Positions 1 to 6,210 are shown, counted from the stretch's first letter. The stretch: DNA of 8,678 nucleotides from an uncultured Ruminococcus sp. (GCA_947177715.1 CAMWVM010000052.1:1-8678), one strand, 5' to 3'. Program-made: numbers and translations. The notes: generated by a model not told the origin, from the sequence alone.

Positions 1-97
1 ATGCGGAGCTCCTGCGTAAAAGGGAATTTCGCCGACTGCGGTCGGCACGCTGGGGGACGCTGTCCCCTCAACCCCTGCAACCCTTTAAAAAGGGTTG
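1..97. repeat. GC-rich stacked-hairpin element, probably a dispersed intergenic repeat
   Basis: This stretch is clearly richer in G and C than the genes beside it and holds three consecutive perfect or near-perfect palindromes. They are GCCGAC/GTCGGC (31-46, loop TGCG), GGGGAC/GTCCCC (53-67, loop GCT) and AACCCTTT/AAAGGGTT (79-96, loop AA). It lies directly downstream of the rbgA stop codon and runs out of the window. None of the stems is followed by a T-run on the minus strand, so it is not an ordinary intrinsic terminator of the lepB-rbgA operon. From memory, this type of hairpin-rich module recurs between genes in Ruminococcus-like genomes, but this window holds only one copy, so its repeat status is inference. 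Confidence 0.45.
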
Positions 98-120
98 ACC
101 TAAACTTTAATATACTATAT

Positions 121-1020
121 TCAATCTGTTTGTTGAGGCTTTTCAAGGCTGATTTTACCTATTGTACCGCTTCTGAACTCGTCGAGGACAGTTATTGCGG
201 CACGTTCAGTATTAATCTCACCGCCTGACATTAAAAAGCCTCGCTTCTTTCCTATTCTCTCCAATATCTCAAATCCTCTAACACAGCCCATTATTTCATC
301 GTCATCAGGAGGAAGATCATCAATCTTAATACCATATCGATCTGTGATAAGCTTTGGATAGTTTTCATTTAGGAACTCCAAAAATCTACAGGCAAGGTAC
401 TCCATATCCATAATATCGTCCTTAACTGCACCGGTAAATGCAAGCCGTTCTCCAACTAACATATCCTCAAATTTTGGCCAAAGGACTCCAGGCATATCCA
501 AAAGCTCTAAATTATCCTCAAGGTTTACCCACTGTTTTCCTCTTGTAACACCTGGTCTATCCTCGACTTTAGCACGCTTTGAACCCGCAAGGCGGTTAAT
601 AAAAGAAGACTTTCCCACATTCGGGATTCCTACAATCATTATTCTTATGGGTCTGCCTTTCATTCCCTTTGCATCCCATTCGGCAATTTTATCCGCCATG
701 ATTTCATTAAGCAGCGTTTTAAATTTGCTAACATTTTTACCGCTTCTGCAATCAGTCGCAAGAGCTGTCACGCTGTTTCTTTTAAAATAGTCAATCCACA
801 TGGAAGTAACGGTTTCGTCAGCCGAATCTGCTTTATTCAGAAGGATAAGTCTTGGCTTTCCGCCAACGAGATAATCCATTTCAGGATTACGGCTTGAATA
901 AGGAATTCTTGCATCTATAATTTCAACGACGACGTCCACAAGCTTAAGATTCGATTTCATTATTCGGCGTGTTTTCGCCATATGTCCGGGAAACCACTGA
1001 ATATTTGATACTTCGCTCAT
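121..1020 (-). CDS. rbgA: Ribosome biogenesis GTPase RbgA (YlqF), circularly permuted
   Basis: The 299-residue protein is a cytoplasmic GTPase that acts late in 50S subunit assembly, where it binds the pre-50S particle and promotes maturation and late protein incorporation (known for B. subtilis YlqF/RbgA). The N-terminus has the family hallmark WFPGHMAK at residues 9-16 and the DAR motif at 36-38. The GTPase motifs come in circularly permuted order: G4 NKAD at 62-65, then the P-loop GIPNVGKSS at 131-139, the G2 region PGVTRG at 156-161 and G3 DMPG at 175-178. The C-terminal 110 residues match the family's helical extension, and the length is normal. The ATG follows AAAGGA at a usual distance. 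The gene starts 18 bp after the lepB stop, so the two form one operon, reading from the promoter upstream of lepB. No intrinsic terminator with a T-run is visible after the stop. Confidence 0.97.
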   Translation of the reverse strand: MSEVSNIQWFPGHMAKTRRIMKSNLKLVDVVVEIIDARIPYSSRNPEMDYLVGGKPRLILLNKADSADETVTSMWIDYFKRNSVTALATDCRSGKNVSKFKTLLNEIMADKIAEWDAKGMKGRPIRIMIVGIPNVGKSSFINRLAGSKRAKVEDRPGVTRGKQWVNLEDNLELLDMPGVLWPKFEDMLVGERLAFTGAVKDDIMDMEYLACRFLEFLNENYPKLITDRYGIKIDDLPPDDDEIMGCVRGFEILERIGKKRGFLMSGGEINTERAAITVLDEFRSGTIGKISLEKPQQTD

Positions 1021-1038
1021 TTCTTTTTCCTTTCGGTT

Positions 1039-1644
1039 TTAAATAAAGCTTTCTATTCTTCCAAGCTCACTGAACGGATATATTCTGAAGACAACTTTTC
1101 CCAACACATCTTCTTCGCTAATAAATCCCACAAAAGAGCTTCTGCTGTCGGAAGATCCGTTTCTGTTATCACCCATAACGAAAATCATTCCCTCAGGAAC
1201 TATATACTCATAAACCCCGCTGCTTACGCAATACTCCTGATTATATGTAGCTTTATCAATCATAGGTTCTCCCAGATACTCATTTGAGATTATTTCTCCG
1301 TTTACTTCCACAGAATTTTTATTATAGTCTATTTTTATTTTATCGCCCTCAGTTCCGATACATCTTTTAATTATAGTTTCATGCAATCCATAACTGTTCA
1401 TTACCAATATATCGCCCTTTTCAGGGGTAAGGTTAAAATGAGATATTATAAGTCGATCCTTATCATGAAAATTCGGCGACATTGATTCGCCTTTTACGAC
1501 TACTGTTCTCAGCACGAACGTGAATATCAATATAACTACAAATATTGCAAACGCAAACGACTCTAACCAATCAAGAACATTATCAAGTGGTTTAGTTCTC
1601 TTTTCCTCTTCAAGCTCATTAATATTATTTTCATTGTCAATCAT
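1039..1644 (-). CDS. lepB: Signal peptidase I (type I, S26A)
   Basis: This is a 201-residue membrane-anchored serine protease that removes signal peptides from exported proteins on the outer face of the membrane. A charged cytoplasmic N-terminus of about 28 residues precedes one membrane segment at roughly 30-47. The catalytic Ser54 lies in GESMSP (52-57) and the general-base Lys93 in IIKRCIG. The conserved late box GDNRN..SSDSR spans 158-168. The single membrane segment and short length are typical of the Gram-positive type. I chose the ATG at 1644 because AGAGGA lies 6 nt upstream. An in-frame TTG at 1668 would add 8 residues (MRRNRGNN) but would place the Shine-Dalgarno inside the coding region. 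The gene has its own sigma-A promoter and leads the lepB-rbgA operon. Confidence 0.96.
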   Translation of the reverse strand: MIDNENNINELEEEKRTKPLDNVLDWLESFAFAIFVVILIFTFVLRTVVVKGESMSPNFHDKDRLIISHFNLTPEKGDILVMNSYGLHETIIKRCIGTEGDKIKIDYNKNSVEVNGEIISNEYLGEPMIDKATYNQEYCVSSGVYEYIVPEGMIFVMGDNRNGSSDSRSSFVGFISEEDVLGKVVFRIYPFSELGRIESFI

Positions 1645-1719
1645 ATTATTTCCTCTATTTCTCCGCAATCACAACGGTTACAAAACTAAATTTATCCAAG
1701 TGACAAATTAAACACTATC

Positions 1720-1748
1720 ATTATAACAAATATCCTGAAAAATTTCAA
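1720..1748 (-). promoter_or_regulatory. Sigma-A promoter of lepB-rbgA
   Basis: On the minus strand, TTGAAA (1743-1748) and TATAAT (1720-1725) are separated by exactly 17 bp. Transcription should start near 1713, giving a leader of about 70 nt before the lepB ATG. It sits between the rplS terminator and lepB, so lepB-rbgA can be expressed independently of rplS. Confidence 0.82.
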
Positions 1749-1804
1749 GGGCTAACACTTAAAAAACAGCAGTCATTACAACACTGATAAAAGAATTTAC
1801 AAAG

Positions 1805-1847
1805 TATTAAAAAAATAAAGTCGGCATTCTATAGAAATACCGACTTT
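1805..1847 (-). terminator. Intrinsic terminator of rplS
   Basis: The stem is 12 bp (1817-1828 paired with 1836-1847, one G-U pair) with a 7-nt loop. On the minus strand it is followed by a T-rich tail covering 1805-1816. It begins 13 bp after the rplS stop codon and separates rplS from lepB. Confidence 0.9.
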
Positions 1848-1860
1848 CGGAAGTTTAAAA

Positions 1861-2205
1861 TTATCTGATTGCTTCCTTAACCTTAGCAGCTTTACCAACT
1901 CTCTTACGGAGATAGTACAGCTTAGCACGGCGCACACGTCCGGATCTTACAACCTCAACCTTTTCAACAACAGGTGAATGTACAGGGAACACTCTTTCAA
2001 TTCCGCAGCCATGAGCTACACGGCGAACTGTGAATGTTTCGTTGATTCCGCCATGCTTCTTAGCAATGATGGTACCCTCGAAAACCTGGATTCTTGACTT
2101 GTCGCCTTCCGTAATTCTAACGTATACCTTAACAGTATCACCGACGTTAAGAACCGGAACTTCTGATTTTAAGCTTGAGTTTGAAATAAGTTTTAAAGCG
2201 TCCAC
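1861..2205 (-). CDS. rplS: 50S ribosomal protein L19
   Basis: This 114-residue protein is a component of the large ribosomal subunit near the 30S-50S interface. The whole chain fits the L19 family: GDTVKV near residues 22-27, the [10 protein letters not shown] strand, ETFTVRR, the signature [11 protein letters not shown], and the basic tail RRAKLYYLR. The length is normal (about 115). Translation starts at GTG, chosen because TAGGAGG lies 8 nt upstream and the N-terminus matches the family. The gene is preceded by its own promoter and a structured leader and is followed by a strong terminator, so it can be a monocistronic unit. Read-through from the upstream DUF2344 gene is also possible, because no terminator separates them. 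Confidence 0.98.
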   Translation of the reverse strand: MDALKLISNSSLKSEVPVLNVGDTVKVYVRITEGDKSRIQVFEGTIIAKKHGGINETFTVRRVAHGCGIERVFPVHSPVVEKVEVVRSGRVRRAKLYYLRKRVGKAAKVKEAIR

Positions 2206-2373
2206 TTTAAATACCTCCTATTTATTTTCAGACATTCATTCACTTTATGACGGCAGTTCAAAACACCGCAAAGTCAGAGGACTATCCGCTTTAATGTCTT
2301 CCCGAAAGTCCTTCGGGATACGGCACTAACTCTCGTCGGACATTCCTTCAAAAGCCGACGGTAAATCAAATGC
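2206..2373 (-). promoter_or_regulatory. Structured 5' leader of rplS, candidate L19 autoregulatory leader
   Basis: About 168 nt lie between the predicted transcription start and the rplS GTG, far more than a ribosome binding site needs. On the minus strand the leader has a hairpin closed by CGTCGG/CCGACG (2355-2360 with 2334-2339) and a strong stem TCCCGAA/TTCGGGA (2300-2306 with 2312-2318). The element AATGTC occurs twice (near 2339-2344 and 2231-2236), with a single complementary GACATT (2293-2298) between them, so two alternative pairings are possible. One of these lies just before the ribosome binding site. L19 leader RNAs are known in low-GC Gram-positives as a recognised RNA family. I could not check this sequence against that consensus, and it is longer than I remember for B. 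subtilis, so membership is inference. Confidence 0.5.
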
Positions 2374-2379
2374 TTTTAT

Positions 2380-2408
2380 ATTATATCACATATTCCTAAC
2401 ATATACAA
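2380..2408 (-). promoter_or_regulatory. Extended -10 promoter of rplS
   Basis: On the minus strand, TATAAT (2380-2385) is preceded by TG at the extended -10 position. A weak -35 box TTGTAT (2403-2408) lies 17 bp upstream. The promoter sits immediately after the DUF2344 stop codon and would give rplS its own transcript starting near 2373. Confidence 0.65.
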
Positions 2409-2414
2409 TAGCTT

Positions 2415-3119
2415 TTAAATAAAATCTTCACAATTTTTGCACATGATTTTTGTACGAGTTGTATAAATATTCTTAATTTCAATGCTTTCCAACGAGCAGA
2501 ATGCGCCCATCACGGCTGAAGTATTAAGGTTAAACTCACATCCTGCCGGCAATATCACATTGATCACCGTCATATTATTTTCAACATTTACGGAAACCTC
2601 CTTAATATGAGGTTTTATATCCACGAGGTTTACGCCTTTTTTCTTAGATCTTTTTTCTATTTCAATTTTATCCCTTTGGACAAAATGCTCAAAACGCTGT
2701 TTTGCCTCCTCCGGTGAAACGTTACAGTCAAATCTTATTTCATACTCTGCCAGGGCTATCTCAGTATGCTTATTCACCGGTTTTGCTGCATTGTAAATAT
2801 AAAGTCCTTCAGGCATACAGGCATTAAGTCTTGTGACAATTTCATCAAATTCCAATTCCTCAATCAAGGCAACATCCAAAACCTCGATTTTACTGTCTGT
2901 ACCCAACGAAAGAGCCAAGGGGAAATTAAGGTATGCATGAGGATTAAATCCCTGAGTATACCAAATTGGGATTTTTGCACGTTTAAAGGCTCTCTGCATA
3001 GTTCTCATCAAGTCAAGATGAGAGATATATCTTGCTCTTCCTGTTTTCCCGTATGTCAATCTATAATCATAACGCTGAATATTCAGCGATTGATTTTTCG
3101 GTATAGGAAAATCAGCCAC
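2415..3119 (-). CDS. TIGR03936/DUF2344 family radical SAM-associated protein
   Basis: This protein of about 234 residues has unknown biochemical function. Its family is found next to, or fused to, the B12-binding/radical SAM protein encoded just upstream, so the two presumably act together. The recognisable core is YGKTGRARYISHLDLMR, then QRAFKRAKIPIWYTQGFNPH and the segment FPLALSLGTDSKIEVLDV, all typical of DUF2344. Three GTG codons could start it (3134, 3128, 3119). I chose 3119 because GGAGG lies 8 nt upstream of it, whereas the other two lie on or before that site. This gives an 8-nt overlap with the upstream gene (its TGA is inside this reading frame's start), a sign of translational coupling. 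The C-terminus ends ...KIMCKNCEDFI, with two cysteines that could bind metal. No signal peptide or membrane segment is seen. Confidence 0.88.
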   Translation of the reverse strand: MADFPIPKNQSLNIQRYDYRLTYGKTGRARYISHLDLMRTMQRAFKRAKIPIWYTQGFNPHAYLNFPLALSLGTDSKIEVLDVALIEELEFDEIVTRLNACMPEGLYIYNAAKPVNKHTEIALAEYEIRFDCNVSPEEAKQRFEHFVQRDKIEIEKRSKKKGVNLVDIKPHIKEVSVNVENNMTVINVILPAGCEFNLNTSAVMGAFCSLESIEIKNIYTTRTKIMCKNCEDFI

Positions 3120-4950
3120 AATAGACACCTCCACACTCTTTCTTCACTCCGCAGCCTGAACAGCCCTCTTTACAATTACGGGTAGTTTCAGCATTATGTG
3201 CTTTCTTATTTTCTCTTACAAGGAACTCATGGGAAACCATATAATCAAGGTGTGACCATGGCATTACCTCATCATAGCTTCTGCGGCGGTTTGCATAAAA
3301 TCTTGTATCCACTCCGCACTCTCCAAAAGCCTCCTGCCAGAGGTCATAACGGAAATGCTCATCCCAGCTGTCGAGAGTACAGCCTTTTTTCCATGCGGTA
3401 TAAATTACATCGCAAAGACGTCTGTCACCTCTTGCGAGGACTGCTTCCAGAATAGAAACGTTCTGCTGATGATAGCTGCACCGAATTTTCTTGCTGGTAA
3501 TAGAATCAAGAAGGTGCTTTTGTTTTTGAGAGATTTCCTCGGGGGTAGCCTGCGGTTCAAACTCAAATGGGGTAAACGGTTTCGGTACAAAGGTTGCTGT
3601 GGAAATTGAAACCTGAATTCCCTTTCCACGCTTTTCCTTAGGGGTATCGTAATAAAGATTTACAACGTCCTGTGCCAATTTTGCGATACCCTCAATATCC
3701 TCCATTGTTTCCTCGGGAAGTCCCAGCATAAAATAAAGCTTAACGTTAGCATATCCGCCCTCAAATGCCATTTTACAGGTAGTCATTATTTCGTCTTCAG
3801 TAACATTCTTATTAATAACGTTCCTCAACTTCTGGGTACCTGCTTCGGGGGCAAAGGTTAGTCCGCTTTTTCGTACAGACTTTATTTTCTCAAGCAATTC
3901 CTCGCTGAAATTATCAATACGCAGGGACGGCAGGGAAAGATTGATTCTCTCCTTATCTGTATACTCCACAAGATTTTCAAGAAGCTGGTTAATTTCGGTA
4001 TAATCGCTGGTTGAAAGAGATGAGAGAGATACCTCCTCATAGCCTGTTTGCTCACAGATACACCTAACCTCATCTTTTATTGTATCTATATTTTTTTCTC
4101 TGAACGGACGATATACAAAACCTGCCTGACAGAATCTACAGCCTCTTATACAGCCTCTGAGCACCTCGACCACTGCTCTGTCATGCACTATACTTGTAAA
4201 TGGCACGACAAATCCGTCGGGATAATACACCTTATCGAAGTCCTTTATAATACGCTTTTTTATTTTAGCGGGTGCTGTATCTGTATTGGAGCTTATAGAT
4301 TTTACAGTACCATCATCGTTGTAATCCACGTCATAAAATGACGGGACATATATGCCCTCAATTTTTGCGGCTTCTTTCAGAAACTCCTGTTTTGTTGGAT
4401 TATTAGGCTTCATTGTTTCATAGAGCTTCATCAGCTCAAGGTTAACCTCCTCGCCCTCTCCAAGGACAAACAGGTCAAAGAAATCAGCCAACGGTTCGGG
4501 ATTACAAACGCATGGACCACCGCCGATAACTATAGGTGTTAGGTTTTTTCTGTCCTTAGCTTTTACAGGGATTCCTGCTAAATCAAGCATTGCAAGGACA
4601 TTGGTATAGGAAAGCTCATACTGGAGCGTAAATCCGATAAAATCAAACTCGGTAAGCGGATCAAGACTTTCGAGGGCATAGAGAGGAATATTATTTTCTC
4701 TCATCAGCTTTTCAAAGTCTTTTTCGGGCATAAACACACGCTCGCACCAATAGTTAGGTACTGAATTTTTAAGTCCGTATAATATTTTCATTCCCAAATG
4801 GGACATTCCCACATCATAGACGTCGGGAAAACAAAAGGCAAATCTCACATTCACCTTTGATTTATCTTTAATAATACTGCCATGCTCCCCGCCGATATAA
4901 CGTGACGGTTTTTGAGTTTTAAGCAGAAGCTGTTCTATTTTTTCTCTCAC
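3112..4950 (-). CDS. TIGR03960 family B12-binding domain/radical SAM protein
   Basis: This is a 612-residue cytoplasmic protein of unknown substrate. Residues 1-230 hold a cobalamin-binding-like Rossmann domain (FPDVYDVGMSHLG at 41-53, IGGGPCVCNPEP at 142-153, LGEGEE at 163-168). A radical SAM domain follows with the cluster motif C267-x3-C271-x2-C274 (RGCIRGCRFCQAG), which binds a 4Fe-4S cluster and SAM. The end is cysteine-rich, with C593-x3-C597-x2-C600 plus C606 and C611. I chose the GTG at 4950, with GGAGG 7 nt upstream. A longer frame opens at 5052, but its first 34 codons span the -35 and -10 boxes of this gene's own promoter, so it cannot be the real start. In many Firmicutes this gene and DUF2344 precede rplU-rpmA. 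Here they precede rplS. Confidence 0.92.
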   Translation of the reverse strand: MREKIEQLLLKTQKPSRYIGGEHGSIIKDKSKVNVRFAFCFPDVYDVGMSHLGMKILYGLKNSVPNYWCERVFMPEKDFEKLMRENNIPLYALESLDPLTEFDFIGFTLQYELSYTNVLAMLDLAGIPVKAKDRKNLTPIVIGGGPCVCNPEPLADFFDLFVLGEGEEVNLELMKLYETMKPNNPTKQEFLKEAAKIEGIYVPSFYDVDYNDDGTVKSISSNTDTAPAKIKKRIIKDFDKVYYPDGFVVPFTSIVHDRAVVEVLRGCIRGCRFCQAGFVYRPFREKNIDTIKDEVRCICEQTGYEEVSLSSLSTSDYTEINQLLENLVEYTDKERINLSLPSLRIDNFSEELLEKIKSVRKSGLTFAPEAGTQKLRNVINKNVTEDEIMTTCKMAFEGGYANVKLYFMLGLPEETMEDIEGIAKLAQDVVNLYYDTPKEKRGKGIQVSISTATFVPKPFTPFEFEPQATPEEISQKQKHLLDSITSKKIRCSYHQQNVSILEAVLARGDRRLCDVIYTAWKKGCTLDSWDEHFRYDLWQEAFGECGVDTRFYANRRRSYDEVMPWSHLDYMVSHEFLVRENKKAHNAETTRNCKEGCSGCGVKKECGGVYCG

Positions 4951-4995
4951 CTTAAATCCTCCGAACAGGCGAAAAACGCCAAAAATATTTAGAAT

Positions 4996-5024
4996 ATTAT
5001 AACACAAAGCTATTATTTTGTAAA
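4996..5024 (-). promoter_or_regulatory. Sigma-A promoter of the radical SAM/DUF2344 operon
   Basis: On the minus strand, TTTACA (5019-5024) and TATAAT (4996-5001) are separated by exactly 17 bp. The start point should be near 4989, about 39 nt before the GTG. It also shows that the open frame extending to 5052 is not translated. Confidence 0.85.
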
Positions 5025-5121
5025 GGGTGCTCGACCGCACGGGACAAATCACGATATTGGTTTGTAAATAACATGGATTTGACCCCGCTGTGGTGAGTTT
5101 TCACTACGGTTAAAAGAATTG

Positions 5122-5153
5122 AAAAAACGCTGTATCATTACTGATACAGCGTT
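5122..5153 (-). terminator. Intrinsic terminator of the 6S-like ncRNA
   Basis: A perfect 12-bp stem (5126-5137 with 5142-5153, loop of 4) is followed on the minus strand by six T residues. It lies about 15 nt past the closing stem of the ncRNA and isolates that transcript from the radical SAM operon promoter downstream. Confidence 0.9.
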
Positions 5154-5168
5154 ATGTGTAAAAATATG

Positions 5169-5370
5169 TACCGCCTTGCCGTCGCATGGTGTATAAAACC
5201 CGCACTCTGGCAGGTGGGTACCAGCCCAAAAGGTTCACGCTCCCTTCGTCCGTAGCCCGAATCAGCCAAAGGCGGTTCGGGTCGGGAGGTCTGCAATCCG
5301 CTGTTGGAGACCAGTTCCCTTATAAAATGTGTTGGATTATAAAAACCATACTGACACGTACAAGGCAGTT
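5169..5370 (-). ncRNA. ssrS: Small non-coding RNA, probable 6S RNA
   Basis: This non-coding unit of about 200 nt has its own promoter (TTGATA, 17 bp, TATACT) and terminator and no credible open frame. Its ends pair over 9 bp (5361-5369 with 5170-5178). A second stem of 7 bp follows (5345-5351 with 5184-5190). Then comes a large, weakly paired central region and an apical arm with CTCCC/GGGAG (5240-5244 with 5284-5288) and CCCGAA/TTCGGG (5256-5261 with 5276-5281). This rod with an open central bubble is the 6S RNA layout; 6S RNA binds the housekeeping RNA polymerase holoenzyme as a promoter mimic. The two closing stems each contain a G-U pair that would be an A-C mismatch on the other strand, which fixes the strand. 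The motifs of SRP RNA, RNase P and T-box leaders are absent. The identity rests on architecture and general resemblance, not on an alignment. Confidence 0.62.
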
Positions 5371-5403
5371 ATCAAAACTTTAATTTTTCTTTTTTCTGAT
5401 ATT

Positions 5404-5432
5404 AGTATAACATAAATACATAAAAATATCAA
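5404..5432 (-). promoter_or_regulatory. Sigma-A promoter of the 6S-like ncRNA
   Basis: On the minus strand, TTGATA (5427-5432) and TATACT (5404-5409) are 17 bp apart. The primary transcript would start near 5397 and carry an A-rich 5' extension of about 27 nt before the paired core. Confidence 0.78.
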
Positions 5433-5479
5433 TGGTAATTTTGCTGAATTTATTTTGAAAAAATTGTATATCACACCAA

Positions 5480-5508
5480 TTGACAAATGCTTTTTGTTTT
5501 GATATAAG
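5480..5508 (+). promoter_or_regulatory. Upstream sigma-A promoter (P1) of the 91-residue protein gene
   Basis: TTGACA (5480-5485) and TATAAG (5503-5508) are 17 bp apart on the plus strand, giving a start near 5515 and a leader of about 107 nt. The promoter is divergent from the ncRNA promoter about 50 bp away. Its spacer contains the left arm of a 12-bp inverted repeat. Confidence 0.68.
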
Positions 5509-5549
5509 AGAGATTTAAGAACCTGGACGTAACTCACAACAAAAAGCAT
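5487..5549. repeat. Perfect 12-bp inverted repeat around promoter P1
   Basis: ATGCTTTTTGTT (5487-5498) is exactly complementary to AACAAAAAGCAT (5538-5549), with 39 bp between. The left arm lies between the -35 and -10 boxes of P1 and the right arm about 25 bp past its start. This is where operator sites for a dimeric repressor with DNA looping could sit, but no regulator gene is nearby. Function is unknown. Confidence 0.55.
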
Positions 5550-5562
5550 GGTTTGACGCCAC

Positions 5563-5591
5563 TTGAAAAATTATTAAAATTATGATAGAAT
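5563..5591 (+). promoter_or_regulatory. Proximal sigma-A promoter (P2) of the 91-residue protein gene
   Basis: TTGAAA (5563-5568) and TAGAAT (5586-5591) are 17 bp apart. The start would fall near 5598, just before the ribosome binding site. This argues against the upstream in-frame ATG at 5598 being the start codon. Confidence 0.6.
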
Positions 5592-5621
5592 TAATTTATG
5601 ATACAAATGAGGGGGATAAGA

Positions 5622-5897
5622 ATGCTTCACGGTTTAATTGACATACCCACACTTTATTATTTTCAGGAGAAAAACATTTGGACAGGCAGTTTATTTAAAG
5701 AATTCAACTACAGGATCACTCCTGTTATTACAGATGAGAAAAAAGAAATAGTATGCGAAATCTGGTATGGAATGCTTTGTTATGATCTTACAGAAAGTTT
5801 TGAATCTAAATGTCATCAAGACATGACGGAAGAAGGGCTAAACAACATTATTGATTTTATAAACAACTCAGCTTTAGAGTACAAACAAGCACATTAA
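5622..5897 (+). CDS. Small uncharacterised protein (91 residues)
   Basis: I do not recognise a named family. The protein is soluble-looking, with no signal peptide or membrane segment. It begins MLHGLIDIPTLYYF and has a segment IWTGSLFKEFNYRITP (19-34), then an EIWYGMLCYDL strand (46-56) and a helical C-terminus (DMTEEGLNNIIDFIN). The pattern of TGS, FNYRI and WYG resembles short hypothetical proteins I associate with gut Clostridia, but that is memory only. I chose the ATG at 5622 because a strong GAGGGGG lies 7 nt upstream. The in-frame ATG at 5598 has no ribosome binding site and coincides with the predicted transcription start of P2. The gene stands alone between two stacked promoters and a strong terminator, and faces the minus-strand genes to its right. 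Confidence 0.82.
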   Translation: MLHGLIDIPTLYYFQEKNIWTGSLFKEFNYRITPVITDEKKEIVCEIWYGMLCYDLTESFESKCHQDMTEEGLNNIIDFINNSALEYKQAH

Positions 5898-5923
5898 CTC
5901 ACTATAAAGTAAATAAAATATCT

Positions 5924-5963
5924 AAAATGGCAGGTACTTTCATTAAAGTATCTGCCATTTTTA
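5924..5963 (+). terminator. Intrinsic terminator, probably bidirectional
   Basis: A 17-bp stem with one G-U pair (5924-5940 with 5945-5961) and a CATT loop is followed by T residues. It lies 27 bp past the stop of the 91-residue protein gene. The other strand also has a T-rich tail (TTTTAGATATTTTATTT), so it can stop the convergent minus-strand transcript of the small membrane protein gene as well. Confidence 0.87.
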
Positions 5964-5968
5964 ATGCA

Positions 5969-6001
5969 AACGCCGACTCAACTCCACGTTAAGCCGGCGT
6001 T
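5969..6001. repeat. Hairpin without T-run between convergent genes
   Basis: AACGCCG (5969-5975) pairs with CGGCGTT (5995-6001), and an inner AAC/GTT pairing (5980-5982 with 5988-5990) shortens the loop. It is GC-rich in an AT-rich gap and no T-run follows on either strand. It could help 3'-end formation of the small membrane protein transcript. Apart from this hairpin and the nearby terminator, the gap 5898-6060 holds nothing I can support. Confidence 0.4.
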
Positions 6002-6060
6002 ATTCTTCAAAAATAAATACGCACTATTTTATAAAAGAATTTTCATGCTTTTAAAATTAA

Positions 6061-6210
6061 TTAGATTCCGCACTCATCATAATCCTTCCATTTTTCATAA
6101 TGTGCTTTATCATCAAAAAACCTATAAACAAGCAATGCTGTTGACGCAATAACAAGAAGCAGTGCACCCATTATTGCCCAAAATGATTTCTTCTGTGAAT
6201 AATTTGACAT
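6061..6210 (-). CDS. Small single-pass membrane protein (49 residues)
   Basis: This short reading frame translates to a polar N-terminus MSNYSQKKSF, one hydrophobic segment at about residues 11-29 (WAIMGALLLVIASTALLVY), and a charged C-terminal tail of 20 residues ending KWKDYDECGI. The layout is that of a small one-segment membrane protein with the C-terminal tail rich in Asp, Glu and Lys. No named family is recognised. Support for it being real: AAAGGA lies 9 nt upstream of the ATG, and a perfect TTGACA-17-TATAAT promoter lies upstream at 6270-6298. The gene has no other gene on top of it, and the hydrophobic block is clean. It is close behind the VanY-like gene on the same strand and may also be read from that gene's transcript. 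Confidence 0.78.
   Translation of the reverse strand: MSNYSQKKSFWAIMGALLLVIASTALLVYRFFDDKAHYEKWKDYDECGI

Noticed and set aside
79..96. AACCCTTT/AAAGGGTT palindrome as terminator of lepB-rbgA
   Set aside because: A two-base loop is too tight, and on the minus strand it is followed by GCAGGGG rather than T residues.
1..228. Plus-strand open frame at the left edge
   Set aside because: It runs through the hairpin stack and into the 3' end of rbgA on the opposite strand, with no ribosome binding site in view.
1645..1668. Longer lepB start at TTG 1668
   Set aside because: The Shine-Dalgarno AGAGGA fits the ATG at 1644, and the eight additional residues are unlike the family.
2030..2329. Plus-strand open frame across the rplS start and leader
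   Set aside because: It is complementary to rplS and its structured leader and lacks expression signals.
5186..5383. Plus-strand open frame of 65 codons
   Set aside because: It lies antisense to the structured RNA, has no ribosome binding site and yields a protein of low plausibility.
5160..5400. The ncRNA region as SRP RNA, RNase P RNA or a T-box leader
   Set aside because: The GGAAGGAGCA-type SRP tetraloop region, RNase P core motifs and the T-box bulge AGGGTGG are not present. A partial resemblance to SRP on the plus strand was dropped because the closing stems need the minus strand, where the G-U pairs work.
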